From Verrucomicrobiaceae bacterium (GTDB taxonomy: Bacteria; Verrucomicrobiota; Verrucomicrobiia; Opitutales; Intestinicryptomonadaceae), in NCBI GenBank assembly GCA_015061955.1, contig SUVO01000003.1, positions 1 to 64,000 on the forward strand: a stretch of DNA of 64,000 bases, written 5' to 3'. The position numbers and the translations under genes are program-made. Numbering within the stretch: the first letter of the stretch is position 1; each line of letters starts with the position of its first letter. Of this stretch, positions 46,042 to 55,204 are shown in pieces. The notes below the pieces were generated by a model. That model searched no databases, was not told where the DNA came from, and saw only the letters and a program-made list of their open reading frames with translations.

Positions 46042-46299
46042 ATGGAAGCTAAAGTCATAAAAAAATATACTTTTGTAAAATCGGCAGAAAGCTTGCTGAA
46101 GTCTGGCGTTCGTTGGGCGAAAGGAGGATTTTCACTTGCCGATGAAACTCTTTTTTCAGAAAGAAAAGCCATTTGCCAAACCTGTCAAAATTGGGATTCA
46201 AAAGCCTTTGCAGGTTCTGGGAAATGTAAAATTTGTGGATGTTCTACAAAACTAAAACTTAAATTAAAAACTGAAAAATGCCCATTGGGCAAATGGTAA
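46042..46299 (+). CDS. Small zinc-ribbon protein of the tail region
   Basis: An 85-residue protein with CQTCQNW (about 49-55) and CKICGCSTKLKLKLKTEKCPLGKW at the end, a zinc-ribbon pattern often seen in a small phage protein near fibre genes. Its role is unknown. Confidence 0.55.
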   Translation: MEAKVIKKYTFVKSAESLLKSGVRWAKGGFSLADETLFSERKAICQTCQNWDSKAFAGSGKCKICGCSTKLKLKLKTEKCPLGKW

Positions 46300-46300
46300 T

Positions 46301-46981
46301 ATGAAACTGTTTATTGATACCGATAATCGTAAACTTGTTCGAAGCGATACAGATTCATCTACTGCAAGCAAGCCATCGTTTACGCTTGGCGATAACGAAC
46401 CAATAGAATTGGTTTTGCTTACAAAAGGTTCTGTGGCTGTTTACGATCCACTTCCAACTTCTGCCGGCGATTCTGTAAAAATAGCCATTGGCCGTTTTGA
46501 TAAGGAACCTCGTTTATTGTCGATGTCCGATGCGTCTATGTTTGATAATTCTGGCAAAAGTACAATTGCGTTACCGCTCTACACACAACCGATGGCAGAT
46601 GCTCTTAAAACTGTTGCTTCCTTGTCGGCAAAAATTGAAATCGAAATGACACATTCCGATGGGAAAATTACAACTCTTTATCAGGGCGATTGTGTATTAC
46701 GTTCAGAACTCATTACAAAAGATGTTCCACCTTCAGAGATTTCTTCAAATTTCTATACAAAAGGAGAGACGCAAGCTTTTGTTGCTTCAAGTTTAAAATC
46801 TGGAGTTATCTCTGAATTTAATAGTGGCGATTTGTTTGTTGGTAAAACTGCTATTTCGCCAACGTCGAAAAAGTTCTTGATGTATTGTGAAGATGGTAAA
46901 TGGCACCAGCTTTTACCAGTTATTCAGGACGGCGTTCCAATGTTAACTTTATCCGAAGATACCTATGAAACTATTGATTAA
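46301..46981 (+). CDS. Baseplate/fibre-type protein of unknown function
   Basis: A 226-residue beta-rich protein (LFIDTDNRKLVRS, EPIELVLLTKGSVAVYD). The segment SSNFYTKGETQAFVASSL (about 149-166) resembles shaft linkers of phage fibres. It is probably part of the adsorption apparatus. It overlaps the next gene by 17 bases. Confidence 0.5.
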   Translation: MKLFIDTDNRKLVRSDTDSSTASKPSFTLGDNEPIELVLLTKGSVAVYDPLPTSAGDSVKIAIGRFDKEPRLLSMSDASMFDNSGKSTIALPLYTQPMADALKTVASLSAKIEIEMTHSDGKITTLYQGDCVLRSELITKDVPPSEISSNFYTKGETQAFVASSLKSGVISEFNSGDLFVGKTAISPTSKKFLMYCEDGKWHQLLPVIQDGVPMLTLSEDTYETID

Positions 46982-47630
46982 CATTATAACATACTTTTGT
47001 ATCCCAGTTTGTTTGTTTGCTCAACAATACAGACCATTGCCTGTTGACAAAGACGGCAAATTATCACCAGCATCAAAGTTTGTTTCGGCAAATAGTATTG
47101 TTCAAACAACAAACCTTTCTGTGTTTGTTGATTTGTACCGAGACGGAATCGACGATACTGCAGGGATGCGTCATGACGACAATGCTGGACATTCGGTTTA
47201 CTGGTCCGACTGCGAGTTGAAGGTATTAGACAAGAACGGAAACATAATTTACTTCTTCTCGACAATCGCTTTTGCCAACAAGCAGGTTCAAGCTCTCCAC
47301 GACAGCAAATACAACGACAATGAGGCTACCGTTTATTATTATGTTTCGGGTGGTAATACAAATGGCGTGTGCGTAAAGCCAAAAAAGAAGCTGACGAATT
47401 TCAATCTATCAATCGGTGCAATCGAGAGTGCTTACAATGGGACATCGGATGCCAACGACAACAAGGTTCGCATCACTGCCATTCAGATTTATCCGTCTGC
47501 AAAGTTCCGTGAAGTGTTTCTCAATCCCGAGAATTCGATTATGGTTTGGAGACAATCGATTAACTCTGCAGAAACAGACGGTAAAGGTGGCAAATGTTGG
47601 CGACCAGCAATTATTCAATTCATTAGATAG
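46965..47630 (+). CDS. Exported phage-encoded protein of unknown function
   Basis: A 221-residue protein with a signal peptide (LLINIITYFCIPVCLFAQQ). The mature part is beta-rich, with an Asp-rich stretch DLYRDGIDDTAGMRHDDNAGH (abridged region about 55-76). A signal peptide is unusual for a tail component and suggests cargo acting at the host surface or periplasm. No family is recognised. Confidence 0.5.
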   Translation: MKLLINIITYFCIPVCLFAQQYRPLPVDKDGKLSPASKFVSANSIVQTTNLSVFVDLYRDGIDDTAGMRHDDNAGHSVYWSDCELKVLDKNGNIIYFFSTIAFANKQVQALHDSKYNDNEATVYYYVSGGNTNGVCVKPKKKLTNFNLSIGAIESAYNGTSDANDNKVRITAIQIYPSAKFREVFLNPENSIMVWRQSINSAETDGKGGKCWRPAIIQFIR

Positions 47631-47653
47631 TATGAAAGAAAGAGAAATGTAAA

Positions 47654-48010
47654 ATGAAAAAAATTACAATCATATTGATGTTAATGGCATCTTTTGTTTT
47701 TGCTGAAATCGATAACGATACAGCAGAACTTATTGCCTTGGTGGAACAAGTTAAGGCAGTAAAAGAAGTAAAGACGCAAGTTGAAATTACTAACGGCATA
47801 AATTCTATAAAAGAACATTCGGATTCTTTAGTAGTCATTCAGGACTACATTTCGCAACGACTATTTCAACTTGAGCTCCACCCTAAATTTATGGCAAGCA
47901 GGTTGGCGTATCGAAACACGTTCATGTGGTACATCTGGAACGACTTTGATGAGGCGAAAGGCTTTAATAAATTAGAAATTGCAGAACAAATTTACAACTT
48001 AACGAAATAA
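47654..48010 (+). CDS. Small exported protein
   Basis: A 118-residue protein with signal peptide MKKITIILMLMASFVFA. The mature part is helical (TAELIALVEQVKAVKEVKTQVE) with no recognised motif. It is the second of four exported proteins in a row at the right end of the prophage. Confidence 0.5.
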   Translation: MKKITIILMLMASFVFAEIDNDTAELIALVEQVKAVKEVKTQVEITNGINSIKEHSDSLVVIQDYISQRLFQLELHPKFMASRLAYRNTFMWYIWNDFDEAKGFNKLEIAEQIYNLTK

Positions 48011-48027
48011 AGAAAGGGAAAAAACAA

Positions 48028-48738
48028 ATGAAAAAACTAATTACAATCATGCTATCGACCACAATCGCACTTTGTGCGTTTGCAGCGAAGGACTTAAACA
48101 CACTTGTTGCTGAATATGCACCAATTGTCCAAGACAAAGCTTTTAAAGCTCATTTCGAGACAAGTGGCGAATTCATAAGAGCAAACTGTAATGATTTGCT
48201 TGATGCATTTAACGCTTGGAAAACTACAGATTATGCTAAGTTCGGGGAAGCTTCAGATTCTTATCAAAAAGCTTCTGCAGCAGAAAAACAGCAGTTCAAA
48301 GTGCAACAACGATTGTTCGCTCGTTTGGCAGATATTGCTCCCGAGGAAATGTCAGCATCCGATGCTTGCATCTTGCGAATCGGCTCAGGTAATCCTGTGT
48401 TTTTGACAGCGAACGAAGGTGCGTATCAGCGTGCAAAAGCGAATAATTTTCTCACCGAAGGTATCCAGCTTCCGTATTATCGCATTGTGGTTTGGGCTAA
48501 ACACTATGGTGATTACGACGTGATAAATGCTCTACCGATAGACAAGTGTGCCGACATCAAAGAATATTTACAGGTAAAAACGGCAAAAGTTCGCCGTATG
48601 GCAGATGTATCGGCAGCAATCTCCCAATGCGAAGAGATCGAGAACTGGTTTTTGGACCGAAACCGCGAAGTACCTGCAATCGTTCAAGCCACATTGGCTT
48701 CGTTAACAAAGAAATTGGCTCGCTCAAAATTAAAATAG
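48028..48738 (+). CDS. Exported helical protein, paralogue 1
   Basis: A 236-residue protein with signal peptide MKKLITIMLSTTIALCAFA. It shares with the next gene the order LVAEY, a long helical middle, an IVVWA/IVNLA segment before GDxxxV, LPIDKCA/LPIEQVA and a final EIENWFL/EIENYYL, so the two arose by duplication. The function is unknown. Confidence 0.55.
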   Translation: MKKLITIMLSTTIALCAFAAKDLNTLVAEYAPIVQDKAFKAHFETSGEFIRANCNDLLDAFNAWKTTDYAKFGEASDSYQKASAAEKQQFKVQQRLFARLADIAPEEMSASDACILRIGSGNPVFLTANEGAYQRAKANNFLTEGIQLPYYRIVVWAKHYGDYDVINALPIDKCADIKEYLQVKTAKVRRMADVSAAISQCEEIENWFLDRNREVPAIVQATLASLTKKLARSKLK

Positions 48739-48751
48739 AAAGGAAAAATCT

Positions 48752-49441
48752 ATGAAAAAACTAATTACAATATTATTTGCAACATTTATCGCAGTTTTCA
48801 GTTTTGCAAAAAATGCTGAAGAACTTGTTGCAGAATACTGGTCAAAAGCTACATCGTATAACGATTATAAATTAGCGTACGACACAATTAAATCGGTAAG
48901 CGAAGCCGACGCAAAGACTGCTATCATTACTTGGGTTACTGGCGAAGCTGGTATGTTTGGAGCTGAAAGTAAACTCTCTGAAGAAATGAAAAAACAAGTG
49001 CAGGCTGCACGTTTGATGTCGGGGCAGTATCTGAAGTATGTAAAGAAAGAGTTTATCAAGGAGTTGCCTTTAATCTTTGCTTGCGAAGTCGTTGGAACGG
49101 AGGTTTTAAAAGCCTACGAAGTTGAAAATCCGTCGCTGTATCAAGAATTAAAGGCGAAAGATTTTACAATCGATGGCGTTCGACTTCGCAATCATGCAAT
49201 CGTCAATTTGGCATGTTGTGCTGGCGATATTGAATATGTGATGTCGTTACCGATTGAACAAGTGGCAAATATTGCAACATTTCAAAGTATAGCGATTGAA
49301 TACCTACTAAAACTGCCTGTCGATAAAGCTATGGCAAAGGTTGTAGAAATCGAAAACTATTACTTGATAAAAAAACAACCAATTCCGAAAGATATCGAAG
49401 CCCTCAGCAGAAAACTCACTTTGCGTCAGCTTAGAAATTAA
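48752..49441 (+). CDS. Exported helical protein, paralogue 2
   Basis: A 229-residue protein with signal peptide MKKLITILFATFIAVFSFA, paralogous to the previous gene. It is the last gene of the prophage, 150 bases from the right terminus, a typical place for cargo (moron) genes. Its function is unknown; neither paralogue has a catalytic motif. Confidence 0.55.
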   Translation: MKKLITILFATFIAVFSFAKNAEELVAEYWSKATSYNDYKLAYDTIKSVSEADAKTAIITWVTGEAGMFGAESKLSEEMKKQVQAARLMSGQYLKYVKKEFIKELPLIFACEVVGTEVLKAYEVENPSLYQELKAKDFTIDGVRLRNHAIVNLACCAGDIEYVMSLPIEQVANIATFQSIAIEYLLKLPVDKAMAKVVEIENYYLIKKQPIPKDIEALSRKLTLRQLRN

Positions 49442-49470
49442 GATAGAAATAAGTTCAGATTTACAATATA

Positions 49471-49499
49471 AAATGGCTTCTTTTGAAGCCATTTTTTGT
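49471..49499 (+). terminator. Terminator of the rightward prophage operon
   Basis: AAATGGCTTC (49471-49480) / GAAGCCATTT (49485-49494) with a TTTT loop and a T tail, 30 bases after the last gene. It prevents read-through toward the host MFS fragment. Confidence 0.85.
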
Positions 49500-49507
49500 T
49501 TTTGCAA

Positions 49508-49593
49508 AACTCTTGCCAACCTTCGGCAACCCTTTTGCCACGGTTACATTTCTAACAATATTTCAACCCTTTTCATTCTTTACGGCGGTTACT
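49508..49593 (-). promoter_or_regulatory. Right prophage end with transposase-binding-like repeats
   Basis: On the minus strand, reading inward from the terminus, GAAAAGGGTT (49565-49574) and CAAAAGGGTT (49528-49537) are two copies of the motif seen at the left end, with a weaker CAAGAGTT (49508-49515). TTGAAAT overlaps the first. The terminus reads AGTAACCG inward, matching ATTAACCG on the left. Confidence 0.6.
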
Positions 49594-49594
49594 T

Positions 49595-50477
49595 ATATCG
49601 ACCACCATATAACAAGCCTGCGACCAATTCTATCGCCTATCGGACCACCAAGCAGTGTTCCAAGTGCATTTGCTCCTAAGAACGCAAACAACATCAACTG
49701 CGAATTTTCTATCGACACTCCAAATTTATTCATCACATAAAACGTATAATAATTTGAAATGCTTATTGTATATGCGTTTTTAGTGAACATCAAAAATATC
49801 AAAATTGCCAAAATTGTATACACCAAACGTTTTGGTAATGGTTTGTTGCTTTCGTCTAAAACTTCTTTTTTGGGAGAAGTTTCTTTTGCATTGCTCCTTA
49901 ATTTTTTACCATACCAACGACAAACTGGTATCAACCCAATTATTGCAATGAACGCACACACCGAGAATATTGCTACATTTTGTTGTCCATAGGGCGACAC
50001 AAAAATTGCAGCAAGCAATGGTCCGAGAGCGTATCCACCACTACCACCAACTTGAAATATAGATTGAGCCAAACCTCTTTGATTTCCAGCAGACATCGAT
50101 GTTAATCGTGATGCCTCAGGGTGAAGTACCGATGAACCTATACCCGAAAAAAACACAGCTATCATCAACATCGTCAACGATGTGGATATTGAAATCATCA
50201 GAACTCCGAACATTGTGAATGTTAGTCCAACGGGCAGATACCAACTTCGTGGACGTTTATCGAACAAATATCCACAAAGAGGTTGCATAATTGAAGCCGA
50301 CATTTGATACATCAACGTAATAGCTCCTATCTCGGCAAACGATAGGGCTAAGTTTTCTTTCAACAACGGATATATTGCTGAAATAACAGATTGCATTGTA
50401 TCGTTTAGGCAATGGGCTAAGCTTAACGCAAACAATATACTAAATAATGGCTTAGTTGATGTAGATGAATTTTTCAT
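49595..50477 (-). pseudogene. fsr: 5' fragment of a fosmidomycin-resistance-type MFS transporter
   Basis: It encodes 294 residues of a major facilitator, with the N-terminal six-helix bundle plus about three helices. Family marks are FALSLAHCLNDTMQSVISAIYPLLK (abridged) and LFDKRPRSW; the frame runs to GDRIGRRLVIWWSI and then into a prophage stop codon. The 3' part lies at 18494-18832. Fsr-type carriers export fosmidomycin and other small molecules; this host allele is inactivated by the phage. Confidence 0.85.
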
Positions 50478-50614
50478 TTTTACAATCTTTTCATGTTTTC
50501 CACTAAGACGAAATTTTCAAGCTTTTTTATACGTTAAAACATCGATAAAAAAAACACAAATATTCACTTTATTTATAAATAAATTTAAAATGAGTTTCTT
50601 GATAATTTTGATTA

Positions 50615-50640
50615 TAAAAAAATGCGTTAAAAAACGCATC
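50615..50640 (-). terminator. Terminator after the BASS transporter gene
   Basis: On the minus strand ATGCGTT/AACGCAT (50622-50639) with a short T loop runs into six T residues. It is 16 bases after the stop of the leftward transporter gene. The rest of the gap 50478-50614 is AT-rich, presumably the fsr promoter, with no clear site. Confidence 0.75.
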
Positions 50641-50655
50641 TTTTATCTATATAAA

Positions 50656-51597
50656 TTATTTTTTGAATTTAGCAAAAATGCTTGCAAGGAACGTTCCACT
50701 TATTGAATGGTAAACACAAGCAACTGCCGATGCAACAGCGGCTTCGGGTAGGGCTTGAAAGTGTGTACTTGCCAAATTTGTACCAAGCCCAGCATTTTGA
50801 CAACCAACTTCTATCGACAACGTACGTTTTTGAGCTGTATTCATTCCAAATAACTTGCCAATAACGTATCCACCACAATAACCTAATGTGTTATGCAAGG
50901 CTATTGCACAGAATATTGCAATACCCGATGTAAAGAATAAGTGTCCGTGTAAAGCCGTAACACCACCTACAATCATAGCTAATCCTACAACGCTCAACGA
51001 TGGCATTACTTGCATTGCAGTTTTATATGTCTGTTTTTTACCAAAAAGGATATTTAATGTTGATCCTACACATACAGGTATCAATGTTACTATTAGAATG
51101 CTTTTGAACATCCCCCATGCGTCGACATCGATATTTTCACCACTTAGCCACAGCATAAGTAGAGGTGTCATTACTGGCGACAACAATGTGCTTGCAGTTG
51201 TCATACCAACGCTGAATGCAACATCGCCTTTTGCTATATAGCTCATTATATTGCTTGATACACCTCCTGGGCAAGTTCCAACAAGGAGTAATCCGACTGC
51301 AACACCTTTGGGTAGGTCGAACACTTGAATTAAAGTCCATGCTATCAAGGGCATAATAGTGTATTGCGCACACGCACCTATAAAAATGTCGAATGGACGT
51401 TTCGCCAATATTTTATAATCATTGCCCGACAATGTCATACCCATTGTGAGCATTATAAAGCCCAATATGAATGTTTGCGTATTGCCTTTTACCCATGAAA
51501 ATGCACTTGGGCAGAAGAACGCAATAATTGCTGATATTCCAACAAAAAGGGCTGTGTTTTTCGACAACCCTTCACATACTCTTAATATGAAATTCAT
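50656..51597 (-). CDS. BASS-family sodium-dependent transporter
   Basis: A 313-residue membrane protein with nine to ten helices, matching the bile acid:sodium symporter family. FDLPKGVAVGLLLVGTCPGGVSSN (abridged, about 93-116) and the cross-over EVGCQNAGLGTNLA (about 265-278) are the conserved helix breaks. The substrate is unknown; organic anions such as keto acids or pantoate are carried by relatives. It starts one base before the stop of the phosphoesterase gene upstream, so the two are probably co-transcribed. Confidence 0.85.
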   Translation of the reverse strand: MNFILRVCEGLSKNTALFVGISAIIAFFCPSAFSWVKGNTQTFILGFIMLTMGMTLSGNDYKILAKRPFDIFIGACAQYTIMPLIAWTLIQVFDLPKGVAVGLLLVGTCPGGVSSNIMSYIAKGDVAFSVGMTTASTLLSPVMTPLLMLWLSGENIDVDAWGMFKSILIVTLIPVCVGSTLNILFGKKQTYKTAMQVMPSLSVVGLAMIVGGVTALHGHLFFTSGIAIFCAIALHNTLGYCGGYVIGKLFGMNTAQKRTLSIEVGCQNAGLGTNLASTHFQALPEAAVASAVACVYHSISGTFLASIFAKFKK

Positions 51598-51598
51598 T

Positions 51599-52888
51599 TT
51601 ATGCTTTTCCCTTTGCTTTTATTTCTAACAAATCGTGCGTTTGTTTTCCAGTTTGGTCTATTATTTTTATCTGAATTTTATTATTATCGGCTGTAATAAT
51701 AGATGCTTCTTCATTTGAACATACAAAGGTAGGGAAGTTCATTTTTTCAGATGCAGGGACCCATACATAGCGATGTAGGTGTCCACATACCAATAAGTCG
51801 ATATTTGCATCTTTTAAAATATTATCGTAAAAAAGCTTTTTTCTAAAAGTATTATACGGATTAACATATTCTGGCTTTTTCTTTGGATTTTTCTTTAAAG
51901 CTGCTAATGCTTTCTGAGAAAGTGGCCAAGCTTCAGTATAAAGTGGAATATGTTGAAATATTACTCTGAATGGAGCTTCTTTAAATTCTGGAGTTTTTAC
52001 AACTTCTTGCAACCATTCGGCTTCTTCTTTTTGATAACTTACCAAATCAACAAAACCACCATTTGTTGCACTTTTGTCGTTATTCATTTCGCACGAATCG
52101 AGCATCAAAAAGAATATTGGACCTTGTCGGAACGCACAGTAGGTTTTATTATCGGGATAGGGCGCATAGTGGAAAAACTTTTCTGCCAATGCACCTCGAC
52201 ATTCATGATTACCACGAACCCAATACAACGGAATTTTACCAGCAGTGAAATCTGAAGCATCGCACAAGAAACGTTGCTCAATTGCTTCGTGCGACTTCAA
52301 CCAATGGTCCATATCGCCTGTCATGATGAGCATTTCTGGATTAGGCATGTGGATAAGCAAATTGCACATGTGCTTAGCTCTGCCATGAATATCGGTAACT
52401 ACGCCAATTTCAATTTTGTTGGAAGCATTTGGTACTTTAAATTGCAGAGGTGCATCGGTAGTCCCATTATAAACTATGGTTTCGCCCATCTTGAAGCGAC
52501 CTTTAATTTTATCGATACAAGCCCAGTAAGTAATAACTTCGGTAGCTTTTACTTGGTATTGTACTATTTCGCCTGCTTTTAAATCTTTAATTCGTACACT
52601 ATGTAAATTTCCGACATGTTTTATACCACTACTGATATGCGATGCGTAGAATTTGCGTTTTTTACCGTCTTCGTATATTGTTTCAACTTCAACTACAGAT
52701 GGTTTATTTGTTGCAAGAACAATAAATCCTTCGGTATTTGTTAGTGATGTAATGTATGGTTGAAGTGTAAATTTGAAACTTTTCTTGGGAGTTTCTGCTT
52801 GTGGGTTTTCTTGTGCCGACAATTTATTTTTTGCAAAAATCGACCCCATTAACGCAGATGCAAGTTTTAAAAACGTACTTCTATTCAT
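51599..52888 (-). CDS. Exported calcineurin-like metallophosphoesterase
   Basis: A 429-residue protein with an N-terminal leader (RSTFLKLASALMGSIFA), an Ig-like purple-acid-phosphatase N-domain (about 35-150) and a metallophosphoesterase domain. Metal ligands lie in GVVTDIHGRAKH, MTGDMDHW, VRGNHECRG, FQHIPLY and CGHLHRYV, in the right order. It probably removes phosphate from extracellular or periplasmic phosphoesters. The substrate is unknown. Confidence 0.85.
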   Translation of the reverse strand: MNRSTFLKLASALMGSIFAKNKLSAQENPQAETPKKSFKFTLQPYITSLTNTEGFIVLATNKPSVVEVETIYEDGKKRKFYASHISSGIKHVGNLHSVRIKDLKAGEIVQYQVKATEVITYWACIDKIKGRFKMGETIVYNGTTDAPLQFKVPNASNKIEIGVVTDIHGRAKHMCNLLIHMPNPEMLIMTGDMDHWLKSHEAIEQRFLCDASDFTAGKIPLYWVRGNHECRGALAEKFFHYAPYPDNKTYCAFRQGPIFFLMLDSCEMNNDKSATNGGFVDLVSYQKEEAEWLQEVVKTPEFKEAPFRVIFQHIPLYTEAWPLSQKALAALKKNPKKKPEYVNPYNTFRKKLFYDNILKDANIDLLVCGHLHRYVWVPASEKMNFPTFVCSNEEASIITADNNKIQIKIIDQTGKQTHDLLEIKAKGKA

Positions 52889-52911
52889 AGTTGTGATTTT
52901 GTTTATGTTTG

Positions 52912-54102
52912 TTAGAATTTTTCTTTGAAAGATAATCCTTCTGGTATGTTATCAAAATTTGTCAACTTGCCTTTAGCATTTAACTGACGCACACCTTCTA
53001 CTTCAACATTTTTTACATCGGCTTTCAGCTCAAATGCAATCTTAGCGCCTTGCGAGACGATATTTTTTACTTTTATATTTCGCAAATTTCCAGCTTGATA
53101 ACCATCGCCATATCCAGTGTAGATTTTTACTAACGATGCACGTTGCGAGGGTATAGGCTCGCACACATTTTCAATTTCTATATTTTCAACAACTGGTGTT
53201 GTTGCTAAACAAATAACAGCATGATGTTTACCTACCGTGAAAATATTGCGTATTAAGATATTTTTTATACCACGAAATTCTCTCTCGAAACCACGACCCA
53301 ACGCTTGATTAGGGTACATATATTTTGGATTTTTCTTTTTCTTTGTGTTTGGATTTCCCAATGCAGTACATGCAACAGTGTCATCGCCTGTTTTACCAAA
53401 GATATTTTCAACTACACTGTTTGAGCAACCATTGCGAAAATTTATACCATCGCCATTTTTTACATCTACATCGTAGGTGAGGTCATGAATATACGCGCGC
53501 GTACACCATTCTTGCGATATCCCCCAGTTCTTTGTTTTTGATATTTTAAGGTTTGCAATTTCGTAGTTTTCTCCCTCTGTTATGAGAATTGTTATTCCAC
53601 GCCAACCAAAGAAATCGCCATAGAATGGAACTAATTTGCCTTTATGATTGAGATTTTTATAAGGTTTATCGCAACCTTCTAAAGCTCCACCATTTTTACC
53701 TATAATTCTGAAGTTTTTTGTATATCCAGCACTTTTACAAGCCCCGAATGGATTATTTTTATCAACAATTAAATTTTCGCAACGAATTAAAGTGTCGTGC
53801 GTTTGGTCTTTCATCTTTATTTTACAACCATCTATAACAAGCTCCAAATCGGAATGGATTAACACCGAGCGATCAATATTCCAATCGTGGCTATCGAGAA
53901 TTACTGTTGTAAATTGACCATCTTCTTTTGCTACTTGCATAGCTTTTTCGATAGCTTCTGAATGGGTTCTACCTTTTTCAAAATCCTTTGCATAGATTGT
54001 ATTTTTTTGTGCAGGAATTTTTACACCGGCATTATATTTTATCTCAGCCCACAAAGGCATAAAGAGGGTAAATACGAGTATTGTAGTTAGTGTGTTTTTC
54101 AT
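52912..54102 (-). CDS. Secreted right-handed beta-helix protein (GH28/polysaccharide lyase-like)
   Basis: A 396-residue protein with a signal peptide (LTTILVFTLFMPLWA). The repeated short strands with Asn/Asp turns (NGDGINFRNGCSNSVVENI, GKTGDDTVAC, RNIFTVGKHHAVI, VENIEIENV) show a parallel beta-helix. NGDG and GDD resemble GH28 polygalacturonase catalytic positions, but the GHG motif is only partly kept (GKH), so the activity is uncertain. It may act on plant or mucin polysaccharides. Confidence 0.7.
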   Translation of the reverse strand: MKNTLTTILVFTLFMPLWAEIKYNAGVKIPAQKNTIYAKDFEKGRTHSEAIEKAMQVAKEDGQFTTVILDSHDWNIDRSVLIHSDLELVIDGCKIKMKDQTHDTLIRCENLIVDKNNPFGACKSAGYTKNFRIIGKNGGALEGCDKPYKNLNHKGKLVPFYGDFFGWRGITILITEGENYEIANLKISKTKNWGISQEWCTRAYIHDLTYDVDVKNGDGINFRNGCSNSVVENIFGKTGDDTVACTALGNPNTKKKKNPKYMYPNQALGRGFEREFRGIKNILIRNIFTVGKHHAVICLATTPVVENIEIENVCEPIPSQRASLVKIYTGYGDGYQAGNLRNIKVKNIVSQGAKIAFELKADVKNVEVEGVRQLNAKGKLTNFDNIPEGLSFKEKF

Positions 54103-54132
54103 TGTGTTATTATTTTTGTAATAGGTTGTAAT

Positions 54133-55200
54133 TTAGAAAGTTTTTTTATCTAAACCTGCATTCTTTTCCAAATCTTTTACTCTGTCGAAAAGCTCAATGA
54201 GATGTCCTATTAGTGCATCGATTTTATGTGCTTTCATATACGGACGTGGTGGTGTACCACGAACAACGTATGGAGTACCTTGCTTATGATCGGCTGGTGG
54301 TTTTAAATCTCCATTTACGCCACTTTGACCACCAATCATAACACCATCGGCAATTTTTAAATGTCCAGCTACACCAACTTGTCCACCCAAGACGCAGTAA
54401 TTACCAATACTTGTGCTTCCTGATACGCCAACTTGCGATACCAACAATGCACCTTGACCAATTTGTACATTGTGTGCAATCTGAACTAAGTTATCAATTT
54501 TTGTACCTTTGCCGATTAAAGTTTTATCGAAACGGGCGCGATCTATACATGTATTTGCACCAATTTCAACATCATCTTCAACTACAACTTTACCAGTTTG
54601 TGGAACTTTTACATGAACACCTTTTATAAGCTCGTATCCATAGCCATCGGAACCAATTACAACTCCTGGTTGCAAACGTACACGCTTACCAAGTTCACAG
54701 TAATCCATAACAACTGCATTAGGCATAATGTGCGAATTTTCACCAATTTTAACATATCTACCAATGTAATTGTTTCCTTGTAAAACTGTACCATTACCAA
54801 TTTCAGCACCTTCGCAAATTACTACGTTTGGTCCTAAGAAGACATTTTCACCAATCTTTGCTGATTCATCTATAACAGCAGTAGGGTGGATTGCAGGCTT
54901 AATTTTTGGCCACAGAACTTTTTCGATAATCTCGCCAAGTTTTGCCAATTCGGCTGATGGATTATCTACCCGAATAATAGTAGATTTTTCTGGAAGTTTA
55001 CCATCGTATTTACGAGGCAACAAAACAGCGCCAGCTTTTGTTGTTGGTACTTCGGCAGAATATTTTTTATTGCCCAAGAAAGACAAATCGCTTTCTGTTG
55101 CTTTATCTAAGCTGGCAATTCCCGATAATTCTACCGAGGCATCGCCTTGAACTTCTGCATTTTCAAATATTTTTACAATTTCGCTTACTGGATATTTCAT
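54133..55200 (-). CDS. lpxD: UDP-3-O-acylglucosamine N-acyltransferase
   Basis: A 355-residue lipid A enzyme. The N-terminal uridine-binding domain (about 1-100, LSFLGNKKY) precedes a left-handed beta-helix of hexapeptide repeats (about 105-310) with the catalytic-type His in IAHNVQIGQ and the conserved [17 protein letters not shown] (abridged). A short C-terminal helix follows. It transfers a hydroxyacyl chain to UDP-3-acyl-glucosamine. Its presence shows a Gram-negative outer membrane. Confidence 0.95.
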   Translation of the reverse strand: MKYPVSEIVKIFENAEVQGDASVELSGIASLDKATESDLSFLGNKKYSAEVPTTKAGAVLLPRKYDGKLPEKSTIIRVDNPSAELAKLGEIIEKVLWPKIKPAIHPTAVIDESAKIGENVFLGPNVVICEGAEIGNGTVLQGNNYIGRYVKIGENSHIMPNAVVMDYCELGKRVRLQPGVVIGSDGYGYELIKGVHVKVPQTGKVVVEDDVEIGANTCIDRARFDKTLIGKGTKIDNLVQIAHNVQIGQGALLVSQVGVSGSTSIGNYCVLGGQVGVAGHLKIADGVMIGGQSGVNGDLKPPADHKQGTPYVVRGTPPRPYMKAHKIDALIGHLIELFDRVKDLEKNAGLDKKTF

Positions 55201-55204
55201 AAAT

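Larger units (their letters stand above)
18833..49593. mobile_element. Transposable Mu-like prophage, about 30.8 kb
   Basis: The element carries a DDE transposase, a MuB-like ATPase, Gam and Mu-type head genes (portal gp29, MuF gp30, gpG, protease, gpT), and it interrupts an MFS gene. The termini ATTAACCG (18833-18840) and AGTAACCG (complement of 49586-49593) form a short inverted repeat. The flanking five bases are AATAT (18828-18832) and TATAT (49594-49598), a probable target duplication with one mismatch; a 4-bp ATAT duplication fits equally well. No structural gene looks broken, so the phage may be functional. No tail sheath gene is visible, which suggests a siphovirus-type tail as in other transposable phages such as B3/D3112. 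Confidence 0.93.

Noticed and set aside
49471-49593. Tyrosine- or serine-recombinase attachment site
   Set aside because: The prophage has no site-specific integrase, and the ends look like transposon termini.
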